Assembly: GCA_030770425.1 (NCBI GenBank)
Contig: JASJFT010000072.1
Coordinates: forward strand, 124,001-188,000
Origin: Darksidea phi
Taxonomy: Eukaryota > Ascomycota > Dothideomycetes > Pleosporales > Lentitheciaceae
Length of the DNA stretch: 64,000 nucleotides
Direction: 5' to 3'
Numbering within the stretch: the stretch's first letter is position 1; the number at the start of each line of letters is the position of its first letter. Positions 22,279 to 33,665 of the stretch are shown in pieces. The notes under the pieces are model-generated. The model saw only the letters and a program-made list of their open reading frames with translations. It searched no databases and had not been told where the DNA came from. The translations under genes and the position numbers were made by a program.

Positions 22279-22949
22279 TCAGTAGCCCATCTTCTTAAGG
22301 TACTCCCCCAGTGCGGCGACGTCGCTGAAGGCAACGGTTGTCTGGGCATCCTCGTTGTGGTGGCCGATGAGCAGGGCTTGTGTGGTCTTGTAGGCGACGA
22401 TGCCTTCTTTGCCCTGGTATATATCAGCTGCCATCCACTCGTATCGATTGCAGAGAGGCTACCTTCTTCGCCTTCAAGGAGTCGTCCGATGCCTCAATGG
22501 TCATATACTTCACCCCGCTGATCTTGATGCCGTTGGAGATGACCTGCTTCGGGTCGCTCTTGTCTGAGAAGGAGGCGGCGATGGCCTTGCGCTCGTCTTC
22601 AGAGACCTAGAGAAGTTGTCAGCACTGCGCACTGTGTAGCCGCACGCCATCGTGCCTTCGTCCTCCAATATCTGGCCTACGGGTGGTGTGCAGGGGAGCG
22701 GCCGGCGCGCGGCAGATGCAGAGAGACGTACGGTGAAGCCTGGAGATTCAGCCCAGATGGCGCCGCCGGCGGCGTCGCAGATGATGGCTTTGTCGATGTT
22801 GCCGGGGCCGACAAGGCTAGAGGATGGTCAGAGATGCTTCTCCAATGATGCTATTGCTGCGATATACCTTTGGTCAATGTATGCTGCCGACGCCGTTAGC
22901 CAAGCATACCTCACCTCGTGCGTGCCTGATGCTCACCTTGCCAGGACAT
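22279..22949 (-). CDS. profilin
   Basis: Five exons on the minus strand: 22937-22949, 22868-22883, 22732-22816, 22463-22606, 22279-22413; 130 residues. The first two exons are 13 and 16 nt and encode MSWQAYIDQ, the poly-proline-binding N-terminus of profilins. The rest is diagnostic: LVGPGNIDKAIICDAAGGAI, KYMTIEASDDSLKAKKGKEG, GIVAYKTTQALLIGHHNEDA, and ALGEYLKKMGY at the end. Cytosolic actin-monomer binding protein that feeds formin-driven actin assembly and binds PIP2 (family knowledge). The microexons mean automatic annotation could easily miss the true start. Confidence 0.95.
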
Positions 22950-23779
22950 GTTTAGAAAGAGGGGCTGTGGTGTGCGGCTGTTGAGCTTGTGGCGGGCTAC
23001 GTCCTAGGTTTCGGAGTGTGTTGATGGAGTGTGCAAGGCCAGGGGCAGATTAAGACGATGCTTGGCTAAGCACTCGCTCGAGGGAGATGTGTGAATGGAG
23101 GGGTCACGGTTGTTGGGCAGTGAGAGTCAACACATGACAGGGATGGGGGATGGTGGGGCAAGAGAGCGAGCGTGCTACTTTTTCACAAAAGCCCTGGCAA
23201 CCCCGCACCGCCGCAGCAAGACAAGAGACAACCCCCATCAGCACGTCGTATCATTTTCACCTAAATCCCATGTCCCTTTCTGTGCCTCCGCTTCTTGCGC
23301 CATCATGCAGGTAAACGACGTGCGGGCGTTGTTTTACCCCCAGAGCGTGGCCAGCCGGCGGTGGTACCAGCTGCGGAAGCAACCGCCGGCAGCATATTGC
23401 TCACCGCATCTACCCTTGGCTTCTTTTTGCGATGCGCGGCTGCCGATCAGGCGTTACATGCATTTTGGCGACACTACTCGACTGTTCAGGCGATACGTCA
23501 CAAACGTTCCGGTGAACGTGGAGAGTTCATGCCATGCATCATCTCGCTGTCCGCCGTGTGGATTGACCGACCGATATCAGAGTACGCCCCAGTATCCAAC
23601 GGCGGTGATAGCAAAAGCCTTACCCGACTGCGTGGATTCTCGGGGCGTCGCATACACATCCGCGTGAAACTATCCAAGCAGCATGCGGGATCTGTCTTGG
23701 AGGCGAGGTGTACGTAAGAAAATAACGTTTGCTATCTTAGTTTGAGCCGCCCGCTGACCTATACCAAAAGTAATTGGCC
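22950..23779. other. intergenic region upstream of profilin
   Basis: 830 bp. It carries a 190-codon plus-strand ORF (23095-23667) without domain or convincing composition, so no gene is called. The part nearest 22950 is the profilin promoter. Confidence 0.45.
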
Positions 23780-24641
23780 TCACTCCTCTTCCTCGCCACC
23801 ATAAATCCTCTCCCTCTGTATTGCTCTAATTCTCCTCCCCTTCTCCCAATCAAACTCCACATCCTGTCCTTTGACCTGAACATTTGGTTCAACAATTTTG
23901 CTCACCAGATTGAACTTTGCGTGCTTCAGGATCACCTTAGCACAGCCCGTCTCGCCGACTTCTTCGTCAAACAACTCTTGTAATGTCTGCGTTTCAGTAG
24001 GTGATTTCCTCCATGCATGCCCTGGGCCTCGAAGCTCTTCTTCTCGAATTGGGGATACCCAGAAGTCAGAAATAACATAGGTAGAGCGTTCCGGGAGCAA
24101 GAAACCTCTAGTAGAGCGTGGAGGAGCGGGTGGGTCGAGCGACATGTTTATAATCGGCGACATTCCACGAATACTACGCACGCGCTTGGTCTGGTCTTCC
24201 GAAGGCTTGCTGTCGAAAGAAAGCATCGTTATGCTCGGCCAGGATCGATGCGAATACCTATCCATAAATGGCCATTCGTCGTCGAATTTCCAATATCGGA
24301 TCTCCAGCGGTTTTGTTGAGATTTCAGATAGTTTCGAGTACATTGAGCGCGATATTTCACTTTCCTTGTGTGAGTTGTATTGGGTTTCAGTTTCCCACAC
24401 TAAATCAGTGTTAGCTGAGTGAAGAAATTGCAAAAGATTTAGCATGCGCACTCGTCCATATCCACATTTCATCATCTTCTTCAAGTACTCTACCCCAGAA
24501 GCATTGTTGGAAGCCTTCGTGGTTGTTCTGAGAATGCAGAATATGCAAGACTTCTAGAAAGGCGTTGCCACTTGATGTTGATAGATCGTGGATGGCTTGT
24601 GGAGCGTTCAGAACAATCCACTCGCAGAATTGACTTATCAT
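23780..24641 (-). CDS. unassigned two-exon protein (274 aa)
   Basis: Exons 24452-24641 and 23780-24414 on the minus strand join in phase. The 37-bp intron runs from GTGCGC to CACTCAG with a GCTAAAT branch-like site. The N-terminal half reads MISQFCEWIVLNAPQAIHDL and FQQCFWGRVLEEDDEMWIWT, then LVWETETQYNSHKES, a pattern reminiscent of dimeric alpha/beta-barrel (ABM-like) proteins, where strands alternate with a helix and end in a WE-x-xx-xH segment. That resemblance is weak. No signal peptide or membrane span. The C-terminus is charged and ends EEEE. An in-frame ATG 24 codons upstream (24713) gives a longer, hydrophobic N-terminus. The function is not assigned. Confidence 0.65.
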
Positions 24642-25348
24642 GTTGACCCTGAAGAAGACACAAACAAGTTTAGATCTGAGTATCGAAAATTTTGCTTTGT
24701 ATGTTGTGTTCAAAGAGCGCAGCGACCTAGTTTTTATAATTGGGGTGTGGGTGGTACGAGGCTACAGCTTGTTACGCCACCGCCAAGATGCCTAGGCACC
24801 CTTAATGGGGCGTAAATCTGACAAAGCACTAACCCAGCATTTTCGGGCGCCGAGAATACTAGGGGTTATTTGAAGGGCCGTGCCTTCTCATAGATAAGAC
24901 CGGTAGATTTCTCCGAAGCTGGTGACACGAAGGCTTGTACTCTGTAACAGATTCCAAGGGCTCCTATTTTCGAAGAGCCCCGGCTTTAAGAGACCACGTA
25001 AAGATAGAAACTGGCCTCTTCATTGCAATTGCACATTATTGTGACTAGTTGTTGTTCGTTTCAGGTGCGAAACTTATTGGATATTTACGTGTTGATGAAA
25101 TTGCTAGAATTTTACCAGCCGGATATGTTTTTATACCAAGATACTCTACCTTATGAGTCTCCTCTCGTTGAATGCAAGAATGAAGCTACAAGCTAGGATG
25201 AGTCCAGTTGTTTATCATATTGCATTAAAAGAAATTCTATTCCTATGCCATCCCTATCCATCTACAATATCGTCTTTCTGAGGAGTGCTCAGTTCTGTCG
25301 TATTGACCAAGTCTTCCATCTGGGACCGGGAGAACCTGATGCTGGCCT
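24642..25348. other. AT-rich intergenic region
   Basis: About 700 bp between two minus-strand genes; no gene or repeat recognised. Confidence 0.5.
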
Positions 25349-26725
25349 TTACATATAATGATCCCTCGAAGCCTTTCCGGTTGACCAATTGAGTTGTTGT
25401 AGGTCGCCGTCATATTCTGGGCTTGTGGAAAGCCAGTATGCAAAAGCAAAGTATGCATAAGCATCTGGTAAACGTGTCGTATCTTTTCCGGTGAGAACAA
25501 TCTTCAGGACGGCGGTAACCCCGTCTAGACGAGGTCAGTAAATAATCATGTCTTACGTATCATGTACTCACAGCCTATTTCTCCCTCCACTTCATCGGGC
25601 GATTCATCATTTCCCCGAGCAACGTGGACGAGCTCATGAAATAGTGTCAGTGAGCGCGTTTGACGATCGATGATCTCATCGCCCTGCTTACGATGCTTGC
25701 TTGCTTTCTCTTCATCAATTGTATCTGCACACTTGTTTCTCTGAGAAGGGTCGCAGTCCTTGTTAAATGCTTTCGGACATAGCATTAATGTCAACCTGTT
25801 ATTTCCAAGAGCTGCTTCGTCGGTAAGAGCAAGGTTGCCGGCGGTGCAGTAGTTTCTCTTGCCCTTAGATTCGCGGTACTTTTGAGGCCAGAAAAAATAT
25901 CGTTTGAAGTCTGGAATCCAGTATGCATATGTCTGATCTGAAGAGAAGTAAATCAGCTTTCATCCCAGGCTGCATCAATTTGGGTAGGTATTGTTATACT
26001 CCACTTACATCCTCTACCAGACTTTTTGTATAGCTCCTCCGGGATCTTCTGGCCAGAAGAGTCCATACCGCCAAAATCGTTTGCATCGTGTACGCTTTTG
26101 TCTACAACTTTATTGTTGACTGTCTTTGTTTGCACATTTCCGTTTGTGTCATACACCTTTTCCGTCCAGTCATACCAGTCACCATCACAGAAGAGATGTC
26201 GCTGGTCGAGATTTGGTCGACGGTGAAAATCAAATTTCCCCTCGAGAATTTTGATCATGTCGCCAATAGTTTCTGAATTGTTAGGGTTAGAGCGCATAGG
26301 TTGTGTCTGAGAGACTTACTCTGGACAGTATTAAATCTCTCCTGACTTTCAGTTCCATCTAGCTTGTTATCCGTATCAAACTGAATGCCGAACCAACCAG
26401 CCAGATGATCTCGGAGGAGGGCAGCATTTCGGTCATTTTTGTCCAAATTCTCGAAGCCTTGTTGAGAGCTGTGGGCAAGGATCCCTACATCATTCCAGTA
26501 TCTTTCCAGAGTAGATCTGTACGTCACCGTTTCTCCACCGTTGGCTTTGGTCTTTTTGTACTCCCTGTCGCAGCTTCCTCCAGCGTCGGAACCTCCCTTG
26601 ACCGTGAAAACTTGATCAATTGGGACTTGCTGAAGCTCGGCTGCGGAAGCAGCGGTGATGAAGATATTTGAGAGTAGAATGGCAGAAATAAGTCGAAGGC
26701 ATTTGCCTCCTCGTTTTCCTGGCAT
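25349..26725 (-). CDS. secreted M35-like (HExxH) metallopeptidase
   Basis: Four exons on the minus strand: 26320-26725, 26009-26272, 25572-25937, 25349-25524; 403 residues, phases consistent. The N-terminus has basic residues followed by LISAILLSNIFITAASA, a signal peptide cleaved near residue 28. HELVH at residues 324-328 is the zinc site, in the context TLFHELVHVARG. Downstream, LPDAYAYFAFAYW resembles the C-terminal motif of fungal deuterolysin / lysine-specific metallo-endopeptidase-like secreted proteins. Several cysteines lie before the active site (CDGDWYDW, RNYCTAGN, LCPKAF, KDCD), fitting an extracellular fold. Predicted secreted endopeptidase, substrate unknown. The third zinc ligand was not identified with certainty. 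The 3' exon with the stop was found only by joining across a 47-bp intron. Confidence 0.82.
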
Positions 26726-27330
26726 TTTATGTGATACTTGAAGAAAGGGTATCTAAATAATGGGGAATATTTGCAACGATCTGTGGAATAATTGGTCTTG
26801 GGAACATGTTGATGCTGCAGTGGAAGAACTTCTCATATTTGTACGTAGTGATTTTTACCCAGCAAAAATGCCTAGAGCTGTGCAAACTCCATATTTAGAT
26901 GTAAAATTAGCTTGTAACTAAGCGTTTTAAGAAATTATTGCGTATTAAGGTAATAATAAGGAACGATACCTTGTCCCGGGCGTAAAATGCGGCGGAATGT
27001 TTCATATATGCTTAAGGCCTCCATATTCATGTGGTCACAGGCTGTTTTATTAGACTTGAATTAGTTAAAATCTTATGTTTTTGCGTCGGGTACCTTGCAC
27101 TAGGGCCATGCGTCTGGGAGATAAGCCACCAAGCCTCGCCTCCATCGCCCCAATAGGTGTTTCAGAGTCGAAAAAGCTGTAATAGCTGAATAATGCTTTC
27201 TCAAAATATTCTCTTCAAGAGACTTAGGCTCTCACACCATACCGCGATGGATGCCGAAGGAGAGCTAGTTGGGACACGGAACTCCTTTCCATGAGATTAT
27301 GAGCCAATTGATTGTGCTGTTAGGTATGTT
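26726..27330. other. AT-rich intergenic region before the tandem array
   Basis: About 600 bp upstream of the peptidase gene. A/T-rich with no ORF of interest; it leads directly into the tandem repeat. Confidence 0.5.
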
Positions 27331-28056
27331 GATTATGTTTTGAGACGAGCTTTACAATAGGGATGTAGCGTAAGATTACATGGGTACCTTATGGGGCACA
27401 GTTATATCTTCTACGGACGGGCGTATTTAGAGATTATTTTAAGACGAGCTTCACAACCCGCGGGGCTGTAGCGTAAGATTACATGGGTACCTTATAAGGC
27501 ACATGAGGCACAGTTATATCTTCTACGGACGGGCGTATTCAGAGATTATTTTGAGACGAGCTTCACAACGGGGCTGCAGCGTAAGATTACATAGGTGCCT
27601 TATGAGGCACAGTTATATCTTCTACGGACGGGCGTATTCAGAGATTATTTTGAGACGAGCTTCACAACCCGCGGGGCTGTAGCGTAAGATTACATAGGTA
27701 CCTTATGAGGCACATGAGGCACAGTTATATCTTCTACGGACGGGCGTATTCAGAGATTATTATGAGACGAGCTTCACAACGGGGCTGCAGCGTAAGATTA
27801 CATGGGTGCCTTATGAGGCACAGTTATATCTTCTACGGACGGGCGTATTCAGAGATTATTTTGAGACGAGCTTCACAACGGGGCTGTAGCGTAAGATTAC
27901 ATGGGTGCCTTATGAGGCATAGTTATATCTTCTACGGACGGGCGTATTCAGAGATTATTTTGAGACGAGCTTCACAACGGAGCTGTAGCGTAAGATTGTA
28001 TGGGTGGCTTATGGGGCACAGTTATATCTTCTACGGACGGGTGTTTTTAGAGATTA
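27331..28056 (+). repeat. tandem minisatellite, 99-bp unit with 112-bp variants
   Basis: Seven units share the core TATATCTTCTACGGACGGG, which begins at 27403, 27515, 27614, 27726, 27825, 27924 and 28023. Spacings are 112, 99, 112, 99, 99 and 99 bp. The long units carry a 13-bp insertion that doubles the ATGAGGCAC segment and restore a CCCGCGG in place of a shorter form. Terminal units are the most diverged, as expected for an array that expands internally. The 99-bp period is a multiple of three, so an open frame (33-residue repeats) runs through the last units. That frame is probably fortuitous. Confidence 0.95.
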
Positions 28057-28161
28057 GAACGGAAATGCTATCATGTATTTATACAGCTCTCTTCCTCAAG
28101 TTTATTATCCATACAACATTATCGTTCTTCTCCTCCCCTTTCTTGTGTCTTGTTGTTCACT

Positions 28162-30001
28162 ATGCATATATCAAGGGTCGTTCTTGTATCATCTTTATCG
28201 ACTGTTACTTTGACTTCCCCACTCAACAGATTCATTCGTCGCTCTGCAGAAATTGCATCGCATTCCTTTCCGCCTCGCCAAAGTCTGTAAATCTAGCATG
28301 ATCAAAGAACATTGATATCTAACTGAAATAGTCCTGTCGAGCTGGGATGTCTTACCGGCTTCAAGTTCTACGGCAAATCTGGTACCTCGCCAAGAAGAGA
28401 TAATACCATCAGAAAGCCCACTTCCTGAAGTCGCTCCACCAACTATCCCAGAGAGCAGTGATCCTACTCCACTACCGTCTTTGCTTCCTCCAGAAAACCC
28501 CGATCCACCTCCACCTCCAGAGAACACCAATCCGCCACCTCCTGAAAACACCGATCCTCCTCCGCCAGCGAACACCAATCCGCCAGCGACCACCAATCCG
28601 CCAGCGACCACCAATCCGCCACCTCCTGAAAATTCCAACCCGCCGCCTCCAGAGAACACCAGTCCGCCACCTCCTGGAAACACCGATCCTCCTCCGCCAG
28701 AGAACACCAATCCGCCACCTCCTGAAAATCCCAACCCGCCACCCCCAGAGAATCCTAATCCGCCACCTCCAGAAACCACGCCACCACCACCTTCATCACC
28801 ACCACCAGGAGACAATCCGCCACCTCCAGAAACCACGCCACCACCACCTTCACCACCACCTCCAGAGAGCAGTGGTACACCTCTTCTACCAATAACACTG
28901 CCACTGCCGTCTCCATCAAATCCCGAGTCATCACCATCGCCTCCACCGCCTCCGCCACCTCCACCAAACAATCCCAACCCACCAAATAATCCCAATCCAC
29001 CGGATAATCCCAACCCACCAGACAATCCCAGCCCTCCGGACAATCCCAACCCACCAGACAATCCCAGCCCCCCAGACAATCCCAGCCCACCGGACAATCC
29101 CAACCCACCAGACAATCCCAGCCCCCCAGACAATCCCAGCCCACCGGACAATCCCAACCCACCAAATAATCCCAATCCACCGGATAATCCCAGCCCTCCA
29201 GACAATCCCAGCCCTCCAGACAATCCCAGCCCTCCAGACAATCCCAGCCCTCCAGACAATCCCAACCCACCGGAAAACCCCAACCCACCGGCTCCAGGAA
29301 TCACACCACCTCCTGCCCCGCCGCCTACCGAAAATCCAGATGATCCTGACAAATGCACCACTTCGGCTGTGTCTCATTGCACTATTGTTTGCATTGAGGG
29401 GAGACCAGACGACTGCAAGAACAACTGTGAGACGGTAAGAGGGTGCAGTGTAACCGATTCGTCCACCACAACAACAATCACACCTTCAGTGGCAATAGCA
29501 CCGGGCGCAACGCCTACAGTCTCTCCCGACGAGTCCTGGACCGGCGATGAACAAGCGGATGATGGAGTTGGAATGATGTTCCTATACCTATATGTAGGTT
29601 TGACGGTAGCAAAAAAGGTGCCGGTGAACTACCCCAAAATAGTCAACGACGGGGAGCTCCTCTGCTTCGCGGGGTCCAACGAGATGTCAACCAAGAACAT
29701 GGAGTCAGCACGCGACGCGTACTGTAACTGGTTGGCCGAGCAGCCGGACGGCATACCTCGAGAAAACAAGCCGTATGACTATCACTGGTCTGAGAACGGC
29801 GACCGCATTTTTCTGAATCTCAAAAAGCATCGGGGCTGTTCAGAAGGTTTCCACTTCGACTTTAAGAACAGGGCGGACGCGGCGAAGGATGAGTGTAAGA
29901 AGGTGATTGGTGAGGTTATCAGTGGCTGTAAAGAAGGCGGGAATAAGGGTGGTACCTTTGATCGCGATTGCATTGAGTGGGAAATTCGACGCGACTCGTA
30001 G
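28162..30001 (+). CDS. secreted proline-repeat protein with Cys-rich C-terminal module
   Basis: Exon 2 (from 28366) is certain; exon 1 (28162-28286) is inferred because it supplies MHISRVVLVSSLSTVTLTSP, a signal-peptide-like start, and joins in phase across an intron with a CTAAC branch site. Total 586 residues. Residues ~65-325 are PPPENTNPPPPENTD-type, then six-residue PPDNPN/S repeats (about 28970-29280), a likely extended wall-spanning stalk. Then comes CTTSAVSHCTIVC ... C...C....GC, a Ser/Thr linker and a ~140-residue C-terminal module (LLCFAGSN, RGCSEGFHFDF, ECKKVIGEVISGC, KGGTFDRDC). I associate this module with the C-termini of secreted fungal GH18 chitinases, although no catalytic domain is present. 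The alternative acceptor at 28331 would change only a few residues. Confidence 0.7.
28970..29280 (+). repeat. 18-bp coding tandem repeat (PPDNPx)
   Basis: About 17 copies of an 18-bp unit encoding PPDNPN or PPDNPS within the secreted protein gene, with longer sub-blocks duplicated (for example 29010-29050 against 29080-29160). The near identity of units suggests recent slippage or unequal crossing-over and possible length variation between strains. Confidence 0.9.
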
Positions 30002-31059
30002 CATTGCCATATATGTAGAGAGAGCATGGACAAGATTCGTAAATGATAATAGCTACCCGTAAGCGGCAAGGGGGGTATTGACTATTATATGCACAAGGTT
30101 AAGCCCCTCCCCCAGGAGCTTGGGCCACTACCCGGCGTGACGTCACGTTGGCTCCTGGGCTGGCTGTGTTTTTCGTGATTCTAATCACCTCATTGTGTTT
30201 CACTGTTTCGACATCTCACGCAACAGGCAGCAACTACACGATAATAACAGCTCCTAATTTACTAATGATACATACAGACAGTTAAACGCGCCGATAACGC
30301 CGAACCCTCTACTAATAACGACAGTAAGCCTCCCTAGCTAGGTATCCCCGTCGTCCTCCGCCCCTACGCCATCGTTCGTATCGTATCTACTATGGACACT
30401 AGCTCCATCTTCCACGTCAGGTATTAGTTCCCTCGATAGCCTGCTAAGAAGGCCGATTCCTCCCTCCTAAACGGTCTTCCCTGTATAAGCTTGTCCTCCA
30501 GCCTACGTAGACGGAATAGCTACCTCTCGACGAAACGCCTATCCTCGTTATGTAGGGCCTCGAATAGGAACATATTGCAGGCAACTACTAACAGCCGTAC
30601 GAGAATCCTGTCGCCGCTCGTTCCCTCGAACATGTCCAACGTGTAGTTGGTTTTTTACTAATAATTATTATAATTGAGGAGCCCTGTCGACAGTACCTCC
30701 CGCCTGTAGCGCCGGGGACGCTCTGCCGCGATATTCGAAAGGTTTAGAGCGCTGTACTCGAATAGCCTATTGTACCCTAGTTCCTCCTACTAAAGGTCCT
30801 GATGAAGGACTAGGCGAACGATAGTTGGTGAAGACATGTGGTTGGTGGGTGTTGATGGTAAGTTTGAGGAAGAGGTGAGGAAGCTGGCTGGGTATAAGAG
30901 AGGAATGTGAGGAAGCTGGCCGAGGATAAGAGATGGATGTGAGTGGGATGCTGGTATCATCGCGGGCAATTTTCATACTGTGGGTGGTAGTGTTGGTGCG
31001 CTAACTCCTCGCTACCGCTGTTGGTCTCCCAACTACTGTGTACAGCTCTACAGCTCTAT
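30002..31059. repeat. degenerate repeat-derived tract
   Basis: 1 kb with no intact ORF. From about 30280 to 30830 the sequence is dense in CTA, TAG, CGA and TCG words and poor in CA/TG, a composition expected after RIP-like C-to-T decay of a transposon, though I could not count dinucleotides. From about 30830 to 30960 it is purine-rich with a repeated GAGGAAGCTGGC. No transposase motif could be read. Confidence 0.45.
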
Positions 31060-31166
31060 TATCGTGTATAAGATGTGGGTATAGCACCTCTACTGTGTAC
31101 AAACTTCTACTGTGTTTCGTGCGGACCTTCTAAAGAGATTCCCACTATGCAAATCCAAATCAAATA
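31060..31166 (+). repeat. dispersed 107-bp repeat, copy 2
   Basis: Matches the reverse complement of 2854-2960 with three transitions over 107 bp. It sits at the edge of the degenerate repeat tract, which supports a mobile-element origin. Confidence 0.85.
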
Positions 31167-33665
31167 ACGTAGCGTAGAGAATGTCTATAAAGCAGATAAT
31201 AATTGAGTGATACTATGTATGCTAAGCTCCACATGGTCCTTTTAGGTAAGAACGATTTGTGAACCTATAGAGGAGCGTGTGTCAAGCGTGAAGTCGTAAC
31301 AACTATCTAATACTACTAACGTTACTTATACTTTCATTCCGAACTTTACCAACTTATAAGACGATACTACAAGAACCATATCACATTTCACATCACCACG
31401 GGGCGAGCGGCTCGAGGGGGTTTATATCATAGGCGCGGCCGTATCGAAACTCGTTTGTAATGGTTTTATCTCGCTTGTTTTGAGCCATTTTAAGAGCGGT
31501 GTATATCTTTGACATGTGGGACACCTTATACTCGCGTAGCTTGTACGATTTTTCTTTGAGTGTATTATTGCACGAGTACATTTCCGACAAAAAACGTGGT
31601 CTATCGAGGGTGTTAATGATAGACTATTTAATAGACAATGCTAACTTACCACACCGTAGCGGAATGCGAGGATTTACACCCCCCTTGCTTCTTCGGCCCC
31701 ATCAGCCGACATTGCAGCAACATCGTACGATGGCATCGAAACGCAAGCCAACATCTTTACTTAGGAGAGGGACTACGCTGTGAAGAGGCAGTGTCGGGAG
31801 AGTGACATGTTTCTCGTTAGACAAAGGTTATATTGAGATTTTGTCACAGCCTAGACAATTGGTATTAAACACGGAGCGGAGTGCATAATAGGGGGCCAAA
31901 TCGCTCATAAAATAGTCAAGTGACAATCGTAAGAGCGCGTAGATGGCCGCAAATGGATCCGCGATGGGCAACGGATGCCGGAGGTGGAAAGCTACTCTAG
32001 GCGCCTCGTTTGCGGGTGCCCATACGAAATGTCTGCATACAAGCCAAAACAAAAGACAAGTAATGGTTGTCGAGTTTCAAATCGCCTCCACTGCTTCTTG
32101 GTTGTTAACATCGGTGGAGTCCCCCGATACATATGGGCTTGGGGCTAGTCCGCATTGAAACAAACTCGCTTTTCAACGTAGTTCCGACCAGGCCGGTGGA
32201 GCGGAGCACATCTGCACCATCACGTTCGATCACGATGAGGCCGGCTAAATTCAAAGCATCCTCGGCCCCAGAGCTTTACTCGATTCATTCAGAACTCGTG
32301 CGGGATACCAAGGCCACATCAGGTTGAAAGTTGGGTTATCGCCCAGCCATCGTTCGTGAGCCATTCATTCGTGTAGGCCCTGTCGGCACGTCGCTTTAGG
32401 GTCGAGTAGCCTCGAGCGTCGTTGTAGGGTTTCAGGCCGTGAGATGATGCACGGTGTGCTAACTCGCAGTTCCTATGTTCATTCTCTCGCATTGTAAGCG
32501 TACTTGATGTACCTCATGGTTTGGATCGCCGCAAACCACTCATTTCCAAGCAAAACCACCCATTCTCCAAGATTACCCACTCATTGTCCAGACGAGACCT
32601 CTCCTCTTTCGGACGATACCGCTCGTCCCCTAGAAGAGGCAATTCCTCTTCTCAACTGAACCACTTGGGATGACGAAACCCGTTACATCATGCAGTCCAT
32701 CACACAACAGCAGCAAACATCGACGGCAAGGTCGGTCGCTCATAACTGGTCAACAATGATTCGTCGACGAGATCTGGCAGTCGACAACGCTCGATGCATG
32801 GACGGTGTGTAAGCATGGTGTTTCTGTCATGGATCTCGGCTCCATAAGTCGCATCTTGTGCGCAACTTCTTCAATCCCCACTCATCATTCGCTCATATTC
32901 CCCTTTATGCCTATCGTTTCAACCAGTTGCCAGCGCATATGACGGCAAGTACACGCATTGCAACTTCGCAGAGCTACACAACCCTATCGAAGCTGTGCCT
33001 TTCTATGTCCCGGCTTCCCAACGCTCGCTACAACAGGATCGTGTCTTCGGATGTGGCACGGCGGCCCTGGTCTCCGCCAGATCGGGATGCTCTTGGTAGG
33101 TTCCTTACCTCTCAAGCCTGGTGGAAAGCAAACATTGCTAAGGACAAGCCAACGTCATCCCCACAGGCGACCAGATCGCTAGCCCACGGAAGCACGCGGC
33201 CAGGAACAGGAACTGGAGTGGCGAAGCCTCCAATATTGCAAACTGTTAGCATAGTCGCCTTGGTGGAATGTGGTACGTACCTGAGGAGACATTATTTTGG
33301 TGCGCTTAGGTTTTATAGTCGTCTTACGAAACTTCACTAGCTATAATCTAGGCCCTTTTCAATTCGGGTCCCTTTTATCTTTTGGGCCCTTCCCATCTTG
33401 GAATCACCCATTTATAGTGACTGCTCTTGAGCCAGGAGAAGGGCCCTACCCCTTCTAACAGGTTCGACAGCGGCGCTTAGACGAGCATCATCTTCGATAG
33501 CGGATGCGGAGCCATCCAAACGGGACGGCCTCAAAGGACAAGACTTAGGTCCAAATTGGCTCTACGGCACGGTACGTTAGCAGCTCCTTGGCGTGCTCAC
33601 TGTGCGTATGTATTCTCCCGGCCCAACTCTCCTGGGCCCCTTCTCATCACTGACACCACTCGACC
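31167..33665. other. accessory region without an intact gene
   Basis: 2.5 kb of short interrupted reading frames. Around 32935-33090 one frame reads protein-like (for example DGKYTHCNFAELHNP, then PFYVPASQRSLQQDRVFGCG) but has no start or conserved partner. It may be a relic exon of an unknown secreted protein. A small minus-strand ORF at 31828-32052 is also protein-like but unrecognised. Nothing is called as functional. Confidence 0.4.

Noticed and set aside
23095..23667. 190-codon plus-strand ORF upstream of profilin
   Set aside because: No domain or start context; overlapped by another similar frame; composition not convincing.
27331..28056. CRISPR-like array
   Set aside because: Units are contiguous 99/112-bp repeats without unique spacers, in a eukaryotic genome.
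27705..28301. 198-codon ORF through the tandem array
   Set aside because: It stays open only because the 99-bp unit is a multiple of three. Earlier 112-bp units break the frame, and its tail overlaps the signal-peptide exon in another frame.
28195..29361. 388-codon minus-strand ORF rich in GLGLSGG repeats
   Set aside because: It is the antisense shadow of the proline-repeat coding region; the plus strand has the signal peptide and Cys module.
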